Assembly (NCBI GenBank): GCA_041675805.1
Contig: JBAYTD010000031.1
Coordinates: 1 to 22,508, forward strand
Direction of reading: 5' to 3'
DNA: 22,508 nucleotides
From: JANNWF01 sp041675805
GTDB lineage: Bacteria > Pseudomonadota > Gammaproteobacteria > Xanthomonadales > Xanthomonadaceae
Positions within the stretch are counted from its first letter, which is position 1. Every line of letters starts with the position of its first letter. Shown one piece after another: positions 13,263 to 21,091 of this stretch. The translations under genes and the position numbers were made by a program. The notes beneath the pieces are model-generated. The model was not told where the DNA came from, made no database searches, and saw nothing but the letters and a program-made list of their open reading frames with translations.

Positions 13263-14657
13263 TCACCCGGCGCGGCGCAGTGCCGCCTCGATGCGGTGCA
13301 GCGCCGCCGCGCGCCCGCACAGATGGATGGTGTGGTCGATGGACGGCGAGACCGTGCCGCCGGTGATCGCCACGCGCAGCGGCTGCGCCACCTTGCCCAG
13401 GCCCAGCCCGAGCGATGCCGCCGCCGCGCGCAGCGCCGCATCGATGCCGGCCGGCGTCCACTCCGGCAGATCGGTCAGCGCCCTGGCCACCGTCTCCAGT
13501 ACCGCGCCGGCACCGGCCAGATGCTTGGCGACGGCGGCGTCGTCGTAATCCTGCAACGGCCGATACCAGACCGCGGCGCGCTCTGCCATTTCCTTCAGCG
13601 TGCGCACGCGCTCGCGCAGGGCGATGACCACATCGGCCGGGTCGGGGCCGGTGGCGAGGTCGTAGCCGGCCTGGCGCAGGTGCCAGTCGAGGTGCGTCGC
13701 CACCGCCTGCGGATCATCGCTCTTCAGGTATTGCTGGTTCAGCCAGGACAGCTTTTCGACATCGAAGCGCGCGGCGGAATGGTTGACGTCGTCGATGCGG
13801 AACAGTTCGACCAGCTGGTCGCGCGAGAAGATCTCCTGATCGCCATGCGACCAGCCCAGCCGCGCCAGGTAGTTGATCACCGCGTGCGGCAGGAAGCCGT
13901 CGTCGCGGTACTGCATCACGCCGACCGCACCGTGCCGCTTGGACAGCTTGGTGCCGTCCGGGCCGAGGATCATCGGCAGATGGGCGAACGCCGGCACCGG
14001 CGCGCCCAGCGCGTGGTAGATGTTGATCTGCCGTGGCGTGTTGTTGACGTGGTCGTCGCCGCGCACCACGTCGGTGATGCGCATGTCCATGTCGTCCACC
14101 ACCACAGCGAAGTTGTAGGTCGGCCAGCCGTCGGAGCGGATCAGCACCAGATCGTCCAGTTCCTCGTTGGCGATCTCGATGCGGCCCTTGACGCGGTCGT
14201 CGAAGGCGACGCTGCCGCCGGTCGGGTTCTTGAAGCGCAGCACGCGGTCGGGATGGTCGCGGCAGGGCTCGTTGCGGTCGCGGTAGTGGCCGTTGTAGCG
14301 CGGTTTGCGGCCCTCTTCCATGGCCTGTGCGCGCATCGCCTCGATCTCTTCCCTCGACTCGTAGGCGTAGTAGGCCTTGCCGGCGCGCAGCAACTGTTCG
14401 GCCACCTCGCGGTAGCGGTCCAGCCGCAGGGTCTGGTAGTACGGGCCCTCGTCGTGCGCCAGACCGAGCCAGTTCATGCCGTCGAGGATCGCCTGCACGG
14501 CGGCCTCGGTGCTGCGCTCGCGGTCGGTGTCCTCGATGCGCAGGACCAACTCGCCGCCACGGCGGCGCGCTTCCAGCCAGCAGTACAGCGCCGTGCGGGC
14601 ACCGCCGATGTGCAGGAAGCCGGTCGGACTGGGGGCGAAGCGGGTGCGGCAGGTCAT
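13263..14657 (-). CDS. gltX: Glutamate--tRNA ligase
   Basis: A 464-residue class I aminoacyl-tRNA synthetase. It has the HIGH-type motif in FAPSPTGFLHIGGARTALYC at the N-terminus, the DLVLIRSDGWPTYNFAVVVDD segment typical of GluRS, and the KMSKS-type loop as KLSKRHGA. The C-terminal third is the anticodon-binding domain. Length matches the 460-470 residues of gammaproteobacterial GluRS. The ATG at 14657 starts directly on the conserved N-terminus although no clear Shine-Dalgarno is seen. It is first in the minus-strand run toward zur and diverges from the cyclophilin gene. Confidence 0.97.
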   Translation of the reverse strand: MTCRTRFAPSPTGFLHIGGARTALYCWLEARRRGGELVLRIEDTDRERSTEAAVQAILDGMNWLGLAHDEGPYYQTLRLDRYREVAEQLLRAGKAYYAYESREEIEAMRAQAMEEGRKPRYNGHYRDRNEPCRDHPDRVLRFKNPTGGSVAFDDRVKGRIEIANEELDDLVLIRSDGWPTYNFAVVVDDMDMRITDVVRGDDHVNNTPRQINIYHALGAPVPAFAHLPMILGPDGTKLSKRHGAVGVMQYRDDGFLPHAVINYLARLGWSHGDQEIFSRDQLVELFRIDDVNHSAARFDVEKLSWLNQQYLKSDDPQAVATHLDWHLRQAGYDLATGPDPADVVIALRERVRTLKEMAERAAVWYRPLQDYDDAAVAKHLAGAGAVLETVARALTDLPEWTPAGIDAALRAAAASLGLGLGKVAQPLRVAITGGTVSPSIDHTIHLCGRAAALHRIEAALRRAG

Positions 14658-14761
14658 GGCGGCGGCAACACGGAAAGGGGGCGGCGATTCTACCGGAGCG
14701 GGCCGGGGAACCGGACCCGGTCGATTCAGGTCCAAGCAAACCGTGCGCCGGCACTGCGCGC

Positions 14762-14790
14762 TTGGCCGCATGCCGCCGCGCCCCTATCAT
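14762..14790 (+). promoter_or_regulatory. Candidate sigma70-type promoter for the cyclophilin gene
   Basis: TTGGCC (14762-14767) and TATCAT (14785-14790, 5 of 6 to consensus) are separated by 17 bases. Predicted start near 14797 leaves a leader of about 28 bases containing a GGAG Shine-Dalgarno. Confidence 0.5.
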
Positions 14791-14824
14791 CGCGCCGTCC
14801 CCATCCCTCTTTGGAGCGCCATCC

Positions 14825-15490
14825 ATGTTCACCCGACTCGTATTCGCCGCCGGCCTGCTGCTGCCCTTCGCCGTCGTCGCCCAGGACGCCGCGCCGGCCG
14901 CCGAGGCCGAAGCCGCCCCGGCTGCCGCCAGCACGCGGGTGGCCCTGCACACCAGCCAGGGCGAGATCGTCATCGAGGTCAATGCCGCCAAGGCACCGAT
15001 CAGCGCCGAGAACTTCCTCCAGTACGTGCGCGACGGCCATTACAACGGCACCATCTTCCACCGCGTGATCGACGGTTTCATGGTCCAGGGCGGCGGCTTC
15101 ACCGCCGATTTGCAGATGAAGCCGACCCGCCCGGGCATCCGCAACGAGGCCAACAACGGCCTCGGCAACGCCCGCGGCACGGTGGCGATGGCGCGCACCA
15201 ATGATCCGCACTCGGCGCAGGCGCAGTTCTTCATCAACGTGGTCGACAACACCCGCCTCGACTTCGTCAGCGAGCAGAACGGCTTCACTTGGGGCTATGC
15301 GGTGTTCGGCAAGGTGGTCGAGGGCATGGACGTGGTGGATCGCATCCGCGCCGTGCCGACTGCTGCCCAGGGCCCGTTCGCCAAGGACGTGCCGGTGCAG
15401 GCGGTGGTCATCGAGCGCGCCGAAATCCTCGCCGAGCCGGCCGAGCCGGCAGCGGCCGAAGCGCCGGCCGCCGGCAGCGACGAGGGCTGA
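14825..15490 (+). CDS. Exported peptidyl-prolyl cis-trans isomerase (cyclophilin, PpiA-like)
   Basis: A 221-residue protein with a signal peptide (LVFAAGLLLPFAVVAQ, cleavage expected near AQ-DA), an Ala/Glu/Pro linker, a cyclophilin domain (about 37-200) and an Ala/Pro/Glu-rich tail. Active-site motifs are FHRVIDGFMVQGG (catalytic Arg, Phe, Gln), GTVAMARTNDPHSAQAQFFI and FGKVVEGMDVVD. The role is folding assistance at Xaa-Pro bonds in the periplasm. ATG at 14825 has GGAG upstream and matches the signal peptide start. lpxH follows after 53 bases and may be cotranscribed; this ppi-lpxH order is common in gammaproteobacteria. Confidence 0.93.
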   Translation: MFTRLVFAAGLLLPFAVVAQDAAPAAEAEAAPAAASTRVALHTSQGEIVIEVNAAKAPISAENFLQYVRDGHYNGTIFHRVIDGFMVQGGGFTADLQMKPTRPGIRNEANNGLGNARGTVAMARTNDPHSAQAQFFINVVDNTRLDFVSEQNGFTWGYAVFGKVVEGMDVVDRIRAVPTAAQGPFAKDVPVQAVVIERAEILAEPAEPAAAEAPAAGSDEG

Positions 15491-15543
15491 ACCGCGTCGC
15501 GCGGGCGAGGCCGGCCGCTTCGCCCGCGCAAGGCCTGGCCGCC

Positions 15544-16266
15544 ATGCGCGCGCACCTGATCGCCGATCTGCACCTGGACGCCACGCGTCCGCAGTTGACC
15601 GCCATCCTGCTGCGCTTCCTCGCCGGCCGCGCGCGCCAGGCCGATGCCCTGCTGATCCTCGGCGACCTGTTCGAAGCCTGGATCGGCGATGACGCTGCCG
15701 ATCCGATGGCGCTGGATGTCGCCGCCGCGCTGGCCGAACTGGCCGGCCACGGCGTCGCCATCGGCTTTGTCCACGGCAACCGCGATTTCCTGCTCGGTGC
15801 CGAATACGCCGCGCGCTGCGGCATGCGCCGCCTGCCCGATCCCTGCGTGCTGCAACTGGGTGGGCGGATCACCCTGCTCTCGCACGGCGACGCCCTGTGC
15901 ACCGGCGATCACGCCTACCAGGCGTTCCGCCGCCAGGTGCGCGATCCGGCCTGGCAGGCCGGCTTCCTCGCCCAGCCGCTGCCGGCGCGGCGCGCCTTCG
16001 CCGCCCAGGCCCGTGCCGCCAGCGGCGAGCACCAGCGCAGCCTCGACCAGCAGATCGCCGACGTCGATCCCGCCGCTGTCGACACCCTGTTCCGCCGCCA
16101 CGGCATCGACCGCCTGATCCACGGCCACACGCACCGCCCGGCCGAGCATCATCACCACGTCGACGGGCGCGACTGCGAGCGCATCGTCCTCGCCGACTGG
16201 CGTGAAGCCGGCGAAGCGCTGCATGTGGATGCCGACGGCTGGCGGCGGATTGCGTTGACCTCCTGA
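15544..16266 (+). CDS. lpxH: UDP-2,3-diacylglucosamine pyrophosphatase LpxH
   Basis: A 240-residue metallophosphoesterase that hydrolyses UDP-2,3-diacylglucosamine to lipid X and UMP, the fourth step of lipid A synthesis, at the inner membrane. All metallophosphoesterase blocks are present: D8-L-H10, G-D41-L-F-E-A-W-I-G-D-D, G-N79-R-D, S-H114-G-D and the C-terminal HGHTHRP. A local His-rich stretch (AEHHHHVDG) follows the last metal motif. ATG at 15544 gives the expected N-terminus (RAHLIADLHL) right at the first motif. Presence of lpxH supports a Gram-negative with lipopolysaccharide. Confidence 0.96.
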   Translation: MRAHLIADLHLDATRPQLTAILLRFLAGRARQADALLILGDLFEAWIGDDAADPMALDVAAALAELAGHGVAIGFVHGNRDFLLGAEYAARCGMRRLPDPCVLQLGGRITLLSHGDALCTGDHAYQAFRRQVRDPAWQAGFLAQPLPARRAFAAQARAASGEHQRSLDQQIADVDPAAVDTLFRRHGIDRLIHGHTHRPAEHHHHVDGRDCERIVLADWREAGEALHVDADGWRRIALTS

Positions 16267-16299
16267 CGCGCCTGCACGGCACCGGCCACGGGCCGACGA

Positions 16300-16322
16300 C
16301 GCCCGGCCATCGAAGCCGGGCG
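16300..16322. terminator. Bidirectional terminator-like hairpin between lpxH and the amidohydrolase gene
   Basis: CGCCCGGC / GCCGGGCG form a perfect 8-bp stem around CATCGAA in the 79-base gap between two convergent genes. No long T-run is seen. Confidence 0.45.
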
Positions 16323-16345
16323 CGCTGTCGGATCAGTCGTTGCCT

Positions 16346-19300
16346 TCAGTGTCGGTGCGCTTCGCCCTTCGGGCAATGGCAGGGTGCGGTCGGGCCGTAT
16401 TGCAGGCCGAAGCGCTGCCCGGCGCGGTGGCGTTGCCAGTGGAAGGTCGGTGCCGGCGCGGTCTTGCCGCCGATCTCGGCCATCGTGTCGGTGCTGAACA
16501 GGCGGCCGTTGACCATCACCATGTGGGTGTCGGCGCTGGCGCGCAGATTGTCCAGCGGGTTGTCGTTGAGCACCACCAGGTCGGCGCGCTTGCCGCGCTC
16601 CAGCGAGCCCAGTTCCTTGCCGAAGCCGAGGTAATCCGCGCCGTCGATGGTCGCCGCGCGCAGCGCCTCGAACGGCGTGAAGCCGCCCTGTTCGAGCATC
16701 CAGATTTCCCAGTGCGCGGCCAGGCCCTGCATCTGGCCATGGCCGCCGACCTGGATCTTCACCCCGGCATCGCGCAGCGCCTTGGCCGACCTGGCCACTT
16801 CGACGTGGTAATAGTCCCAGTCCGGCGCGGTTTCGCGGCGGATGGCCAGTTCGTCCAGCGTCTCGCGCGGGAAGAAGCGGTTCAGCTTCTCGTCCTCCCA
16901 GACCGCATCGCGGGCATAGAACCAGCGCTCGCCGGACAGGCCGCCGTAGCTCACCACCAGGGTCGGCGTGTTGCGCACGTCGGTGCCGGCCATCAACTGG
17001 ATCACGTCGCGGTAAAGCGGCGCGATCGGCAGGTTGTGCTCCACGCCGGTGGCACCGTCGAGGATCATCGGCAGGTTGTGGAAGAAGGTTGCGCCGCCTT
17101 CCTCGACCACCAGCATTTGCAGCTCGCGGGCGGCCTGGTTGATCTGCTGATGCTGGTCGCGACGCGGCTGGTTGTAGCTTTTCACCGAGAACGCGCCGAG
17201 CGCCTTCATCCGCCGCAGGTGCGAACGCGCGTCGTCGAGCGAGTTGACCACCGCCTTGAAGTCGAAATCGGCACCGTAAAGGATGGTGCCGGTCGACATC
17301 ACGCGCGGGCCGACCATACGCCCGGCCTTGACCAGTTCCGCCTGCGAGAAGACGAACTCGTTGCTGGCGCTGGGATCGTGCATCGTGGTGATGCCGAAGG
17401 CGAGGTTGGTGTAGTAGGCCCAGTTCTGCTGCGGGATCACGCCGCCGCCGAAATGGGCGGCGTGGGCGTGGACATCGACGAGGCCGGGGATGATGGTCTT
17501 GCCGGCCACGTCGACGACGCGGGCACCGTCGGGAATGGCGACCTCGCCGCGCGCGCCGACGCCGGCCAGACGATCGCCGCGCACCAGCACCACGCCGTCC
17601 TCGACCACCTCCTGCGCGCTTTCGGCATCGCGGAAGGTGATGACACGGGCACCGACCAGGGCGATGGTCTGTTCCGGCGCGTACACCGGCAGGTCGAGAC
17701 CGAGATCGATGCCGGTTTCGGCGTCGAGCTTGGGCGGGTTCTTCGCGGCACCGGGCAGGAAGGCAAAGCTGTCGTCCAGCGCGCGGCTGACGTAACGGTT
17801 GCCGACCAGCCAGTGCAGGCGCTTTGAATCGCCGGACCAGTGCAGGTAGGAGCCGACGTCGCGGCTGACCTGCGCCACCGGGAAGGCGCTGCCGTCCCTG
17901 GACAGTTCGACGCTGCCGCCGGTGCTCGGCACCGGGGCGACATAGGCGTTGAACAGTTCGGTGAAGGCGACCCACTTGCCGTCCGGGCTGAGGCTGGCGA
18001 AGTTGGGGTACTTCATGCTGAAGATCTGCCGCGGCTCCTCGCCGTTCAGGCCGACGCTCATCAGCTTGCGGCCGGACTCCTTGTTGTTGAAGCCGCCGCT
18101 GAAATACAGCACGCGTTGGCCATCGGCGCTGAACTGCGGGCTGTTGCCGCCCTTGGCGATGCGCACCGGCGCGGCGGCGTTGGCGCGCAGCAGGTAGATG
18201 CCGGGATCGCTGGACCAGACGCTGCCGGTCAGCTCGCTGCCGGACGACTTGGCGAACACGATGTCGCGGCCGTTGGGCGCGAACTTCGGGCCGTAGTAGT
18301 ACCCGGGCGCGGTCGGCAGCAGGCGTTCCTCGCCGCTGCCGAGGTCGCGCTCGACCATGCGCACCAGGTCGGCGTCGTTCCAGCGCGTGTAGAGCAGCTT
18401 GCGGCCATCGGCGCTGAAGCTGGGCTGGTATTCGAAATCCGCAGCGCCGGGATTGAGCGCCTGCGGCGTGCCGTTGGGCAGATCGCGCAGCCAGAGCTGG
18501 CCGACGGCATGGAAGACCACCCGGCGGCCGTCCGGCGCGGTGGCGACGTCGCGGATCATTTTCGGCGCGAAGCGGTCGCTGTCCAGCGTCTGCTCGAAGC
18601 GCAGCGGCTGCGCCACGGCCTGTTCCACCTTGGCGGTGAAGGGGATCGACGTCGCCGCGCCGCTTTCCGCGTCGATTTTCCACAGGCCGCCCTGCGCCCA
18701 GACCACCAGGGCCGAGCCGTCCGGCAGCCAGTCGTAGTTGGGATAGGGGCCGAAGATCGCCCAGCCTTCCTGCTGGTCCTGGCTCAGTCCGTCCCACAGC
18801 GGGCGGCTGATGCCGGACTCCAGATCGAGCAGGTGCAGCACGGTCTTCTCGCGTACGCGCTTGACGAAGGCGAGCTGCTTGCCGTCCGGCGAGGGCTGCG
18901 GACGTACCGCGCCGCCTGGGCTGCGCAGCAGGGTGTCGATATCGCCGGTCTGCCGGTCCAGCCGGCGGATGGCGTAGATCACGCCGTGCGGGTTCTTGTT
19001 GTACTGGAAGCTCGGGCCGGGGCTGACATCCTCGGAAAAGTAAAGGTAGCGGCCGTCCGGGCTCAGCGCCGGCTCGCCCTGGTCCTGCTGGTCGTTCTTC
19101 TGCTTGGTCAGTTGCAGGCCGGCCTTGCCGCCGCCGGTGTGGTACATCCACAACTCGCCGGCACCGGCCGAGCGCATGCCGGTGAAGTGCTTGCGGCCGA
19201 TCAGGTACTGGCCGTCCTCGGTCCAGATCGGGTTGTTGAGCAGGCGGAAGTCCTCGAAGCTGACCTGGCTGGCGTTGCCGCCATCCACGGCGATGCGCCA

Positions 19301-19660
19301 CAGGTTGTTGCCGCCGCTGCGGTCGGAGGTGAAGGCGACCTGCTTGCCGTCCGGGGAAAAGCGCGGCTGCACGTCGAAGGCACGGCCGGAGGTCAGGCGT
19401 GTCGCCGTGCCGCCCTCGATCGGCAGCAGATACAGGTCGCCGAGCAGGTCGAACACGATCCGCCTGCCATCGGGCGACACGTCGAGGTTCATCCAGGTGC
19501 CTTCGCTGGTGTCGAAACGGATCGTCCTGTGTGCCGCAAGGCTGGATTCCACCGACCAGCTTGCCGCTTTGGCATCGGACTTCTTGGCCGCCTGCGCGGC
19601 GGCTGGAACGACAAGCGCGCCGATCAGCGCGGCGGCAACGAGATGGCGATGGGTAGACAT
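16346..19660 (-). CDS. Exported TolB-type beta-propeller/amidohydrolase fusion protein
   Basis: A 1104-residue protein. A signal peptide (HLVAAALIGALVVPAAAQA) precedes a long region (about 40-650) of WD40-like/PD40 repeats with recurring SPDGRRIVF, SPDGKQVAFTS, SPDGRYLYF and SADGRKLLYT units. The C-terminal part (about 660-1075) is an amidohydrolase: IIPGLVDVHAHAAHFGG (metal His pair), FSVKSYNQPRR (likely bridging Lys), FFHNLPM and VEHNLP (His ligands), VGGHGQMQGLAAHWE, then GSLERGKRADLVVL. Known proteins of this build in Xanthomonadales and Bacteroidetes are annotated as amidohydrolase family or Tol-Pal-associated, with unproven substrates. The extreme C-terminus has a Cys/His-rich stretch (CHCPKGEAHRH). 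ATG at 19660 is chosen for the signal peptide. Confidence 0.9.
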   Translation of the reverse strand: MSTHRHLVAAALIGALVVPAAAQAAKKSDAKAASWSVESSLAAHRTIRFDTSEGTWMNLDVSPDGRRIVFDLLGDLYLLPIEGGTATRLTSGRAFDVQPRFSPDGKQVAFTSDRSGGNNLWRIAVDGGNASQVSFEDFRLLNNPIWTEDGQYLIGRKHFTGMRSAGAGELWMYHTGGGKAGLQLTKQKNDQQDQGEPALSPDGRYLYFSEDVSPGPSFQYNKNPHGVIYAIRRLDRQTGDIDTLLRSPGGAVRPQPSPDGKQLAFVKRVREKTVLHLLDLESGISRPLWDGLSQDQQEGWAIFGPYPNYDWLPDGSALVVWAQGGLWKIDAESGAATSIPFTAKVEQAVAQPLRFEQTLDSDRFAPKMIRDVATAPDGRRVVFHAVGQLWLRDLPNGTPQALNPGAADFEYQPSFSADGRKLLYTRWNDADLVRMVERDLGSGEERLLPTAPGYYYGPKFAPNGRDIVFAKSSGSELTGSVWSSDPGIYLLRANAAAPVRIAKGGNSPQFSADGQRVLYFSGGFNNKESGRKLMSVGLNGEEPRQIFSMKYPNFASLSPDGKWVAFTELFNAYVAPVPSTGGSVELSRDGSAFPVAQVSRDVGSYLHWSGDSKRLHWLVGNRYVSRALDDSFAFLPGAAKNPPKLDAETGIDLGLDLPVYAPEQTIALVGARVITFRDAESAQEVVEDGVVLVRGDRLAGVGARGEVAIPDGARVVDVAGKTIIPGLVDVHAHAAHFGGGVIPQQNWAYYTNLAFGITTMHDPSASNEFVFSQAELVKAGRMVGPRVMSTGTILYGADFDFKAVVNSLDDARSHLRRMKALGAFSVKSYNQPRRDQHQQINQAARELQMLVVEEGGATFFHNLPMILDGATGVEHNLPIAPLYRDVIQLMAGTDVRNTPTLVVSYGGLSGERWFYARDAVWEDEKLNRFFPRETLDELAIRRETAPDWDYYHVEVARSAKALRDAGVKIQVGGHGQMQGLAAHWEIWMLEQGGFTPFEALRAATIDGADYLGFGKELGSLERGKRADLVVLNDNPLDNLRASADTHMVMVNGRLFSTDTMAEIGGKTAPAPTFHWQRHRAGQRFGLQYGPTAPCHCPKGEAHRH

Positions 19661-19770
19661 GGGGCGGTCCCGGCGGTCAAAGCACAGCAGGGTAGGGGAT
19701 TGCCGCCGATTCGGCCACGGTTGCGGCGGCGCAATGCCGGGGTTGCGTCTTTCGGCACCGCGCAAGACGC

Positions 19771-19776
19771 TAAAAT
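19771..19776 (+). promoter_or_regulatory. Candidate -10 box of the AMP nucleosidase gene
   Basis: TAAAAT matches the -10 consensus at 5 of 6 positions and is 39 bases before the ATG at 19816. No good -35 hexamer is seen at 16-18 bases upstream. Confidence 0.4.
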
Positions 19777-19815
19777 CGCCGGTTGCACACGACCACGACA
19801 AGGAGGCGCATCGCG

Positions 19816-20592
19816 ATGAAGACCAAGGAAGATATCGTCAGCAACTGGCTGCCGCGCTATACCGGCATTCCGCTGGAAGGCTTCGGGCCACACGTGCTGC
19901 TGACCAATTTCGGCGGCTATCTGGACGTGTTCTCGCGCCTGACCGGGGCGGAGGTGGTGGGCCGCGACCGGCCGATGCCCAGCGCCACCATCGACGGCAT
20001 CACCATGATCAACTTCGGCATGGGCAGCGCCAATGCGGCCACCATGATGGACCTGCTGTCGGCCATCGATGTGAAGGCGGTGCTGTTTCTGGGCAAGTGC
20101 GGCGGGCTCAAGCGCAAGAACCAGCTCGGCGACCTGATCCTGCCGATTGCCGCGATCCGTGGCGAGGGCACCTCGAACGATTATTTGCTGCCGGAAGTGC
20201 CGGCGCTGCCGGCGTTCTCGCTGCAGCGCGCCGTGTCGACGATGATCCGTGACCTCGAACACGATTACTGGACCGGCACGGTCTACACCACCAATCGCCG
20301 CGTCTGGGAACACGACGACGACTTCAAGGCCTACCTGCGCAAGACCCGCTGCATGGCGATCGACATGGAGACGGCGACGATCTTCGCCGCCGGTTTCGCC
20401 AACGGCATCCCCTCCGGCGCGCTGCTGCTGGTGTCCGACCAGCCGATGATCCCGGAAGGCGTGAAGACCGAGGCCAGCGACATGCGGGTGTCGGCGAGCT
20501 ACGTGGAGTCGCACATCACCATCGGCATCGAGGCGCTGAAGCTGATCCGCCGGCATGGCAAATCGGTGAAGCATCTGCGCTTCGACGATTGA
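19816..20592 (+). CDS. amn: AMP nucleosidase, short form
   Basis: A 258-residue nucleoside phosphorylase-fold enzyme (PNP_UDP_1 family). Known reaction: AMP + H2O to adenine + ribose 5-phosphate. Motifs: MKTKEDIVSNWLPRYTG at the start, MINFGMGSANAATMMDLL, FLGKCGGLKRKNQLGDLILP, and RCMAIDMETATIFAAGFANG with the ribose-binding Met-Glu, then LLLVSDQPM with the purine-site Asp. The short form lacks the N-terminal regulatory domain of E. coli Amn (about 480 residues), as in Bacteroidetes and Xanthomonadales. AGGAGG at 19801-19806 fixes the start. The family includes related purine phosphorylases, so substrate is inferred. Confidence 0.88.
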   Translation: MKTKEDIVSNWLPRYTGIPLEGFGPHVLLTNFGGYLDVFSRLTGAEVVGRDRPMPSATIDGITMINFGMGSANAATMMDLLSAIDVKAVLFLGKCGGLKRKNQLGDLILPIAAIRGEGTSNDYLLPEVPALPAFSLQRAVSTMIRDLEHDYWTGTVYTTNRRVWEHDDDFKAYLRKTRCMAIDMETATIFAAGFANGIPSGALLLVSDQPMIPEGVKTEASDMRVSASYVESHITIGIEALKLIRRHGKSVKHLRFDD

Positions 20593-20620
20593 CGCGGGCG
20601 AGGCAACAGAGCGGTTCAGC

Positions 20621-20637
20621 GGCGTCCGCGCGACGCC
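20621..20637. terminator. Terminator-like hairpin between convergent genes
   Basis: GGCGTC / GACGCC pair around CGCGC in the 51-base gap between the AMP nucleosidase stop and the lipoprotein stop. Short stem and no T-run. Confidence 0.35.
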
Positions 20638-20643
20638 CGCCGC

Positions 20644-20955
20644 TCACTCCCAGAGGATGGTGAAGCCGATGATGTCCGGCTCGGCCTTGTCGGCGCTGAA
20701 GCGGGCGGTGCATTCCAGCGGCAGCGTCAGCTCACGCGGCAGGCCGGGGTCGAACACGACCGTGCCCTTGATGTGGATGAGGTCGTTGCCTTCGGCCTGC
20801 GCACTGGCTTTCAGGGCGTTGTGGTCGAGCGAATAGGTGCGGTTGGCCGCGCGTTCCTTCAGGGTGTCTTCGCAGGCATCCAGGGCCGCGCCAACGCGCC
20901 CGCCCGAGCACGCCGCCAGCAGAAGGATCAGGACGGATACGATCAACAGGCGCAT
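20644..20955 (-). CDS. Small lipoprotein of unknown function
   Basis: A 103-residue protein with a type II signal peptide, lipobox LLAAC (Cys16) after a hydrophobic stretch. The mature part has two more cysteines (ACEDTL and LECTAR) that may form a disulfide, and a beta-rich segment (LIHIKGTVVFDPGLPRELTLPLEC) resembling a small all-beta domain. I do not recognise a named family. GGAGG is 8 bases before the ATG. It lies downstream of the glutaredoxin gene on the same strand with a 136-base gap containing a palindrome. Confidence 0.75.
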   Translation of the reverse strand: MRLLIVSVLILLLAACSGGRVGAALDACEDTLKERAANRTYSLDHNALKASAQAEGNDLIHIKGTVVFDPGLPRELTLPLECTARFSADKAEPDIIGFTILWE

Positions 20956-21027
20956 CGTCGGACCTCCAAGGCTCCGATGGCATCAAGCCGGTCGGCCGGA
21001 ACGCCCGGCGACTTTTAACAGCGGATC

Positions 21028-21043
21028 AATGCCGTGCGGCATT
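21028..21043. promoter_or_regulatory. 16-bp palindrome upstream of the small lipoprotein gene
   Basis: AATGCCG-TG-CGGCATT has perfect 7-bp arms and a 2-base centre. It lies 73 bases before the lipoprotein start and 49 bases after the glutaredoxin stop. Length and symmetry suit a dimeric repressor operator; as a terminator the 2-base centre would need to open and there is no adjacent T-run. Confidence 0.35.
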
Positions 21044-21091
21044 AACCTAATGCAAAGTCTCGACGATGTCATGTTGCGTTGCGGGCAGGCA

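Noticed and set aside
14327..15490. Longer cyclophilin reading frame starting inside gltX
   Set aside because: The extension is antisense to gltX; ATG at 14825 begins a signal peptide and has a Shine-Dalgarno and promoter.
17840..19819. Long open frame (659 codons) on the plus strand opposite the propeller-amidohydrolase
   Set aside because: Antisense shadow with low-complexity Ala/Gly/Val composition and no recognisable motif.
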